The position numbers and the translations under genes were made by a program. Below, in pieces: positions 63,673-64,000 of a DNA stretch of 64,000 bases (position 1 is the first letter of the stretch; each line of letters starts with the position of its first letter). The stretch is from Amycolatopsis thermalba. GTDB taxonomy: Bacteria; Actinomycetota; Actinomycetes; Mycobacteriales; Pseudonocardiaceae. The DNA lies in assembly GCF_003385215.1 (NCBI RefSeq), contig NZ_PQHW01000014.1:1-64000 (forward strand), in the 5' to 3' direction. Below the pieces are notes generated by a model. It was given only the letters and a program-made list of their open reading frames with translations, was not told the DNA's origin and made no database searches.

Positions 63673-64000
63673 GTGATCCAGCAGGAGTCGCGGCTGCGAG
63701 TCGCCGACAACACGGGTGCCAAGGAGATCCTCTGCATCCGCGTGCTCGGTGGCTCGGGACGGCGCTACGCGGGTATCGGCGACATCATCGTCGCCACCGT
63801 CAAGGACGCCATCCCGGCTGCCGGGGTGAAGAAGGGTGACGTGGTCAAGGCCGTCGTCGTCCGCACGACGAAGGAGCGGCGTCGCCCGGACGGCTCCTAC
63901 ATCAAGTTCGACGAGAACGCCGCCGTGCTCATCAAGAACGACAACGAGCCGCGCGGCACCCGCATCTTCGGCCCGGTCGGCCGTGAGCTGCGTGACCGCA
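63673..64000 (+). CDS. rplN: 50S ribosomal protein L14 (partial, runs off the window)
   Basis: The first 109 codons start at GTG 63673: [46 protein letters not shown]..., with the L14 signature region [33 protein letters not shown]. The usual length is 122 residues, so about 13 are missing at the window edge. It begins the spc operon. Confidence 0.97.
   Translation, partial: MIQQESRLRVADNTGAKEILCIRVLGGSGRRYAGIGDIIVATVKDAIPAAGVKKGDVVKAVVVRTTKERRRPDGSYIKFDENAAVLIKNDNEPRGTRIFGPVGRELRDR

Overview
The window is high-GC DNA from an actinomycete. It most likely comes from a Pseudonocardiaceae genome close to Amycolatopsis. The evidence is strong G/C bias at third codon positions, many GTG and TTG starts, NRPS, Mce and type-VII-like genes, and the actinobacterial order tRNA-Thr, tRNA-Met, rpmG, hadA, hadB ... 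tRNA-Trp, secE, nusG, rplK, rplA, rplJ, rplL ... rpoB, rpoC ... rpsL, rpsG, fusA, tuf, S10 operon. The genus is an inference. The first ~72 bases are not genomic: they match an Illumina Nextera P5/i5/Read-1 adapter, so the window starts at a contaminated contig end.

Region 1 (1-17.7 kb, accessory). It opens with the truncated 3' end of an NRPS and a convergent lipoprotein siderophore-binding protein with an IdeR/DmdR-type iron box. Next come a glycosyltransferase/glycogen-debranching-like pair behind a perfect CIRCE heat-shock operator, and an MFS exporter with a divergent TetR regulator. A two-component system faces a small membrane protein and a Tat-lipoprotein multicopper oxidase. A SpoOM-like protein, a 21-bp minisatellite, a second two-component system and a DedA protein follow, then lon with a HAIR-like (HspR) element.

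Region 2 (17.7-30.5 kb). A membrane GGDEF-EAL protein with a degenerate GGDEF box precedes two tRNAs, rpmG and hadAB. A MazEF-like toxin-antitoxin pair, an SGNH hydrolase and an aspartate aminotransferase lie between hadB and tRNA-Trp-secE-nusG-rplK-rplA. A decayed copy of the rplK 3' end sits between rplK and rplA. After a membrane protein of unknown function come an L10-type leader, rplJ and rplL.

Region 3 (30.6-42 kb). A complete mce lipid-importer operon (mkl-like ATPase, two YrbE permeases, MceA-F, two Mce-associated proteins) runs with overlapping stop/start codons between rplL and rpoB.

Region 4 (42-64 kb). rpoB (with Asn at the position of E. coli Ser531 in the rifampicin pocket) and rpoC are followed by a tiny acidic ORF. 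A three-gene YbaB / EspC-like / large helical protein cluster comes next on the other strand. Then rpsL-rpsG-fusA-tuf and the S10 operon from rpsJ to rpsQ, and the window ends inside rplN, the probable start of the spc operon.

The housekeeping half makes ribosomes, RNA polymerase and elongation factors. The accessory half deals with iron, stress, envelope lipids and signalling. Coding density is high. Most non-coding signals are strong GC hairpins at transcript ends.
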